NCBI RefSeq assembly: GCF_030732225.1
Contig: NZ_CP132230.1
Span: 1,020,001-1,084,000, forward strand
Length of the DNA: 64,000 bases
Reading direction: 5' to 3'
Source of the DNA: Streptococcus iniae
GTDB lineage: Bacteria; Bacillota; Bacilli; Lactobacillales; Streptococcaceae
Shown: positions 60,995-64,000 of the stretch, one piece after another
Position numbering within the stretch: the first letter of the stretch is position 1
Layout of the letters: each line of letters starts with the position of its first letter
Program-made: the position numbers and the translations under genes
The notes under the pieces: model-generated
Seen by the model: the letters and a program-made list of their open reading frames with translations, nothing else
Databases searched by the model: none
Told to the model about the DNA's origin: nothing

Positions 60995-63471
60995 TAGGAT
61001 TCCTCTGTTGGTTTAACTTCTTCTGCTACAGCTGAGTCGTCTTCATCGATTTCAGGATTAACTAAGGCAAAAGTAACAATTTTTGACTCTTTGTCAAGAC
61101 GCATCACTTTAACCCCTAGGGTTGCTCTTCCTGTTTGAGAAACATTTGCAAGGCTTGTTCTAATGATAACCCCTTTGTTAGTGATAACCATGATGTCTTC
61201 ATCGCCATTAACGGTTGTTAGACCAGCTAATTCTCCATTTTTAGCAGTAATGTTGGCTGTTTTAATCCCTTTACCACCACGGCCTTTAGTTGGGTATTCA
61301 GAAGCCAATGTTCGCTTACCATAACCATTTTCAGTAATGATGAGGACTTCTTGATGGTCAGTAATTGTTGAAGCACCTACTACTAAATCATCGTCACGCA
61401 ATTTAACCCCACGAACCCCTGTTGCTGAACGGCCCATGTTACGGATAGTGTCTTCTTGGAAACGAACAGAATAACCTGACTTGGTTCCGATAATAATATC
61501 TTCACTCCCATCAGTCAGTAAGACATTGATCAGTTGATCGCCCTCTTTAAGATTTAGAGCACGAAGTCCATTTTGACGGATATTATTAAACTCAGAAGCA
61601 CCTGTACGTTTCACAATCCCTTGACGTGTTGTGAAGAAGAAATATTTGTCAACAATCTCTTCTTTACGGGCATTTATGATGGTTTGGATGGTTTCACCAT
61701 CATCTAACTTAAGCAAGTTAACAATTGGAAGTCCTTTTGCTGTACGACCATATTCTGGAATTTCATAAGCTTTCAGACAATAAACCCGACCTAAATTAGT
61801 GAAAAAGAGGAGAGTATCGTGAGTACTTGTTGACACCAGTTCTTTGACAAAATCATCATCGTTGACACCAGTTCCTTGAACTCCACGACCACCACGTTTT
61901 TGTGCACGAAATTCATCTTGAGCAAGACGTTTGATGTAGCCTTTGTTAGATAAGGTGATAAGGACATCTTCTTCTTCAATTAAATCTTCGTCTTCGAGTG
62001 ATAAAACTTCACCAATCATTAATTCTGTACGTCTTGGATTTGCATACTTACGTTTAATCTCATCCATCTCTTCGATGATGATAGCTTGAATACGCTCTGG
62101 TTTTGCTAAAATATCTGTTAAATCAGCAATTAAAGCTAATAAATCATCATATTCAGATTGAATTTTATCACGTTCTAATCCTGTTAAACGACGAAGTCGC
62201 ATATCAAGAATGGCTTGACTTTGACGTTCTGAAAGTTCAAAACGTTGCATCAATTCAGCTTGGGCGATTGTATCTGTTTGACTATTTCTAATAATAGCAA
62301 TGACTTCATCAAGATGGTCAAGTGCTATAAGCAATCCTTCTAAAATATGCGCTCTTGCTTCAGCTTTATCTTTATCAAATTGTGTACGGCGTGTGATAAC
62401 TTCTTTTTGATGGATAATGTAGTTATCAATAATTTGACGCAATGATAGAATTTTAGGGACACCATTTTCAATGGCAAGCATATTGAAACTAAAATTGGTT
62501 TGTAAGCTTGTTAATTTGAAAAGGTTATTTAAAATAACTGATGCTGAGGCGTCACGTCTAATTTCTATAACAAAACGAACACCTTCACGGCTAGATTCAT
62601 CTCGAACAGCTGTAATGCCTTCGATACGTTTTTCTTGCGCTAAACGAACGATATGCTCATGAACTTTAGTTTTGTTAACGCCATAAGGAAATTCTGTTAC
62701 GACAATGCGTTCGCGGCCCGTCTTAGTTGTTTCAATTTCAGTACGAGAACGTAACACAATAGATCCACGACCCGTTTCATAGGCACGATGAATTCCAGAA
62801 CGGCCCATTACCATGGCCCCAGTTGGAAAGTCTGGACCAGGGATAACTTCCATGAGGTCGCGTGTTGTTACTTCAGGATTTTCCATCACCATTCGAACAG
62901 CATCAATTGACTCAGCTAAGTTATGAGGTGGAATATTAGTTGCCATACCAACGGCAATACCTGTAGCACCATTAACTAATAAGTTAGGGAAACGAGCGGG
63001 TAGAACTAAGGGTTCACGTTCACTACCGTCATAGTTTTCTTGGAAATCAACGGTGTTTTTATTGATGTCACGTAAGAGTTCTAGAGCAATTTTACTCATT
63101 CGAGCTTCCGTATAACGTTGCGCAGCGGCACCGTCACCATCCATTGAACCGAAGTTTCCGTGTCCATCAACAAGCATGTGACGATAAGACCACCACTGTG
63201 CCATACGAACCATGGCTTCATAAATAGAAGAGTCTCCGTGAGGATGGTATTTACCCATAACATCACCTGTGATACGGGCAGATTTTTTATGAGGTTTATC
63301 TGGTGTTACACCAAGTTCGTTCATACCATAAAGAATACGACGGTGAACTGGCTTTAAACCATCTCTAACATCTGGAAGAGCACGGGCGACAATAACACTC
63401 ATTGCATAGTCAATAAAACTCGTTTTCATTTCACTCGTTAAATTAACATCAATCAAATTTCTATCTTGCAT
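60994..63471 (-). CDS. gyrA: DNA gyrase subunit A
   Basis: The 825-residue type IIA topoisomerase subunit has catalytic Tyr120 ([10 protein letters not shown]). The quinolone region has Ser81 and Glu85 (GDSSIYE), the susceptible wild-type residues. The C-terminal beta-pinwheel carries the GyrA box [16 protein letters not shown] precedes the ATG, and an extended -10 TGG-TATAAT (minus strand, 63509-63514) lies 38 bases upstream. Confidence 0.98.
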   Translation of the reverse strand: MQDRNLIDVNLTSEMKTSFIDYAMSVIVARALPDVRDGLKPVHRRILYGMNELGVTPDKPHKKSARITGDVMGKYHPHGDSSIYEAMVRMAQWWSYRHMLVDGHGNFGSMDGDGAAAQRYTEARMSKIALELLRDINKNTVDFQENYDGSEREPLVLPARFPNLLVNGATGIAVGMATNIPPHNLAESIDAVRMVMENPEVTTRDLMEVIPGPDFPTGAMVMGRSGIHRAYETGRGSIVLRSRTEIETTKTGRERIVVTEFPYGVNKTKVHEHIVRLAQEKRIEGITAVRDESSREGVRFVIEIRRDASASVILNNLFKLTSLQTNFSFNMLAIENGVPKILSLRQIIDNYIIHQKEVITRRTQFDKDKAEARAHILEGLLIALDHLDEVIAIIRNSQTDTIAQAELMQRFELSERQSQAILDMRLRRLTGLERDKIQSEYDDLLALIADLTDILAKPERIQAIIIEEMDEIKRKYANPRRTELMIGEVLSLEDEDLIEEEDVLITLSNKGYIKRLAQDEFRAQKRGGRGVQGTGVNDDDFVKELVSTSTHDTLLFFTNLGRVYCLKAYEIPEYGRTAKGLPIVNLLKLDDGETIQTIINARKEEIVDKYFFFTTRQGIVKRTGASEFNNIRQNGLRALNLKEGDQLINVLLTDGSEDIIIGTKSGYSVRFQEDTIRNMGRSATGVRGVKLRDDDLVVGASTITDHQEVLIITENGYGKRTLASEYPTKGRGGKGIKTANITAKNGELAGLTTVNGDEDIMVITNKGVIIRTSLANVSQTGRATLGVKVMRLDKESKIVTFALVNPEIDEDDSAVAEEVKPTEES

Positions 63472-63584
63472 TTAAGGAATGCTCCTTTTCTAGTCAAAAC
63501 TCTATAGTATTATACCATAAATCACATATTTTTTCTTTGTGGAAGCGTTATCTGAAAACAATTTTCATTTTTTTGTTCAAATTG

Positions 63585-63613
63585 ATGACAAAGCACTTGC
63601 AAAGTGATAAAAT
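63585..63613 (+). promoter_or_regulatory. Promoter of ldh with a spacer palindrome
   Basis: ATGACA (63585-63590) and TAAAAT (63608-63613) are 17 bp apart. The spacer contains CACTT-GCA-AAGTG (63594-63606), a perfect palindrome that could be an operator. Confidence 0.55.
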
Positions 63614-63648
63614 TGAAATGTATGAACAGAGTGTTCTAATAAAATTAA

Positions 63649-64000
<352 letters not shown>

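Noticed and set aside
63208..63240. Quinolone-resistance substitutions in gyrA
   Set aside because: The key positions read Ser81 and Glu85, the wild-type residues of susceptible streptococci.

Overview
This window is a stretch of chromosome from a low-GC Gram-positive coccus, a streptococcus of the pyogenic group. The evidence is the set and order of housekeeping genes (rbgA-rnhB, dprA-topA, satD, trmFO, ffh-ylxM next to a GntR regulator and guaA, gyrA-srtA next to ldh), the single-recombinase xerS with its own dif site, and streptococcal types of insertion sequence. The AT-rich composition and heavy IS load suggest a species such as S. iniae, S. uberis or S. parauberis, but the sequence alone does not settle the species.

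Layout. 1-7.1 kb: start of a GntR-type regulator, an ABC-F ATPase with a terminator-like leader, a decayed bacteriocin locus, small envelope-stress-type proteins, an IS1182-family element inside a terminator, then a lipid kinase, hemolysin III and a DUF1836 regulator with a palindromic operator. 7.3-22.1 kb: PTS-like permease and DUF915 hydrolase, rbgA, rnhB, an acetyltransferase, dprA, topA, a LysR regulator facing a permease and a D-2-hydroxyacid dehydrogenase, satD behind tandem promoter-like repeats, a DUF3307 protein, trmFO and a PASTA protein. 22.1-27.0 kb: a BceAB-type peptide-sensing module with a recognisable BceR-type operator; its kinase gene is frameshifted at a T7 tract. 27.1-28.3 kb: xerS and difSL, so this is the replication terminus. 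Most genes left of dif are on the plus strand and most right of it are on the minus strand, as expected.

28.3-36.3 kb is the accessory island and the most interesting part. Removing the insertion sequences leaves a three-gene minus-strand operon of (1) a 257-residue unknown protein with a possible PD-(D/E)xK-like motif, (2) a 501-residue protein with an AbiJ-like N-terminal region fused to a Hanks-type Ser/Thr kinase, and (3) a 207-residue helical protein. Two copies of one 1224-bp IS3-family element have split the first and last genes, and two 1219-bp IS981-like elements are nested inside one of those copies. The flanks and target duplications rejoin both broken genes exactly in frame. It looks like an undescribed kinase-centred defence-type cassette beside dif.

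36.9-47.7 kb: FemAB-type aminoacyltransferase, split ThrE exporter, cupin, oxidoreductase, an HdiR-type SOS repressor in front of a umuC cassette collapsed by deletion, ffh, ylxM, a GntR regulator, a secreted beta-helix protein and an IS30 element. 47.7-64 kb: guaA, a cation/proton antiporter, DUF554 protein, peptide transporter, glutathione peroxidase, IS150-type element, LD-carboxypeptidase, IS256-family element, secreted DUF1002 protein, a small element with IS1182-type ends inside a duplicated terminator hairpin, a VOC protein, srtA, gyrA and the start of ldh.
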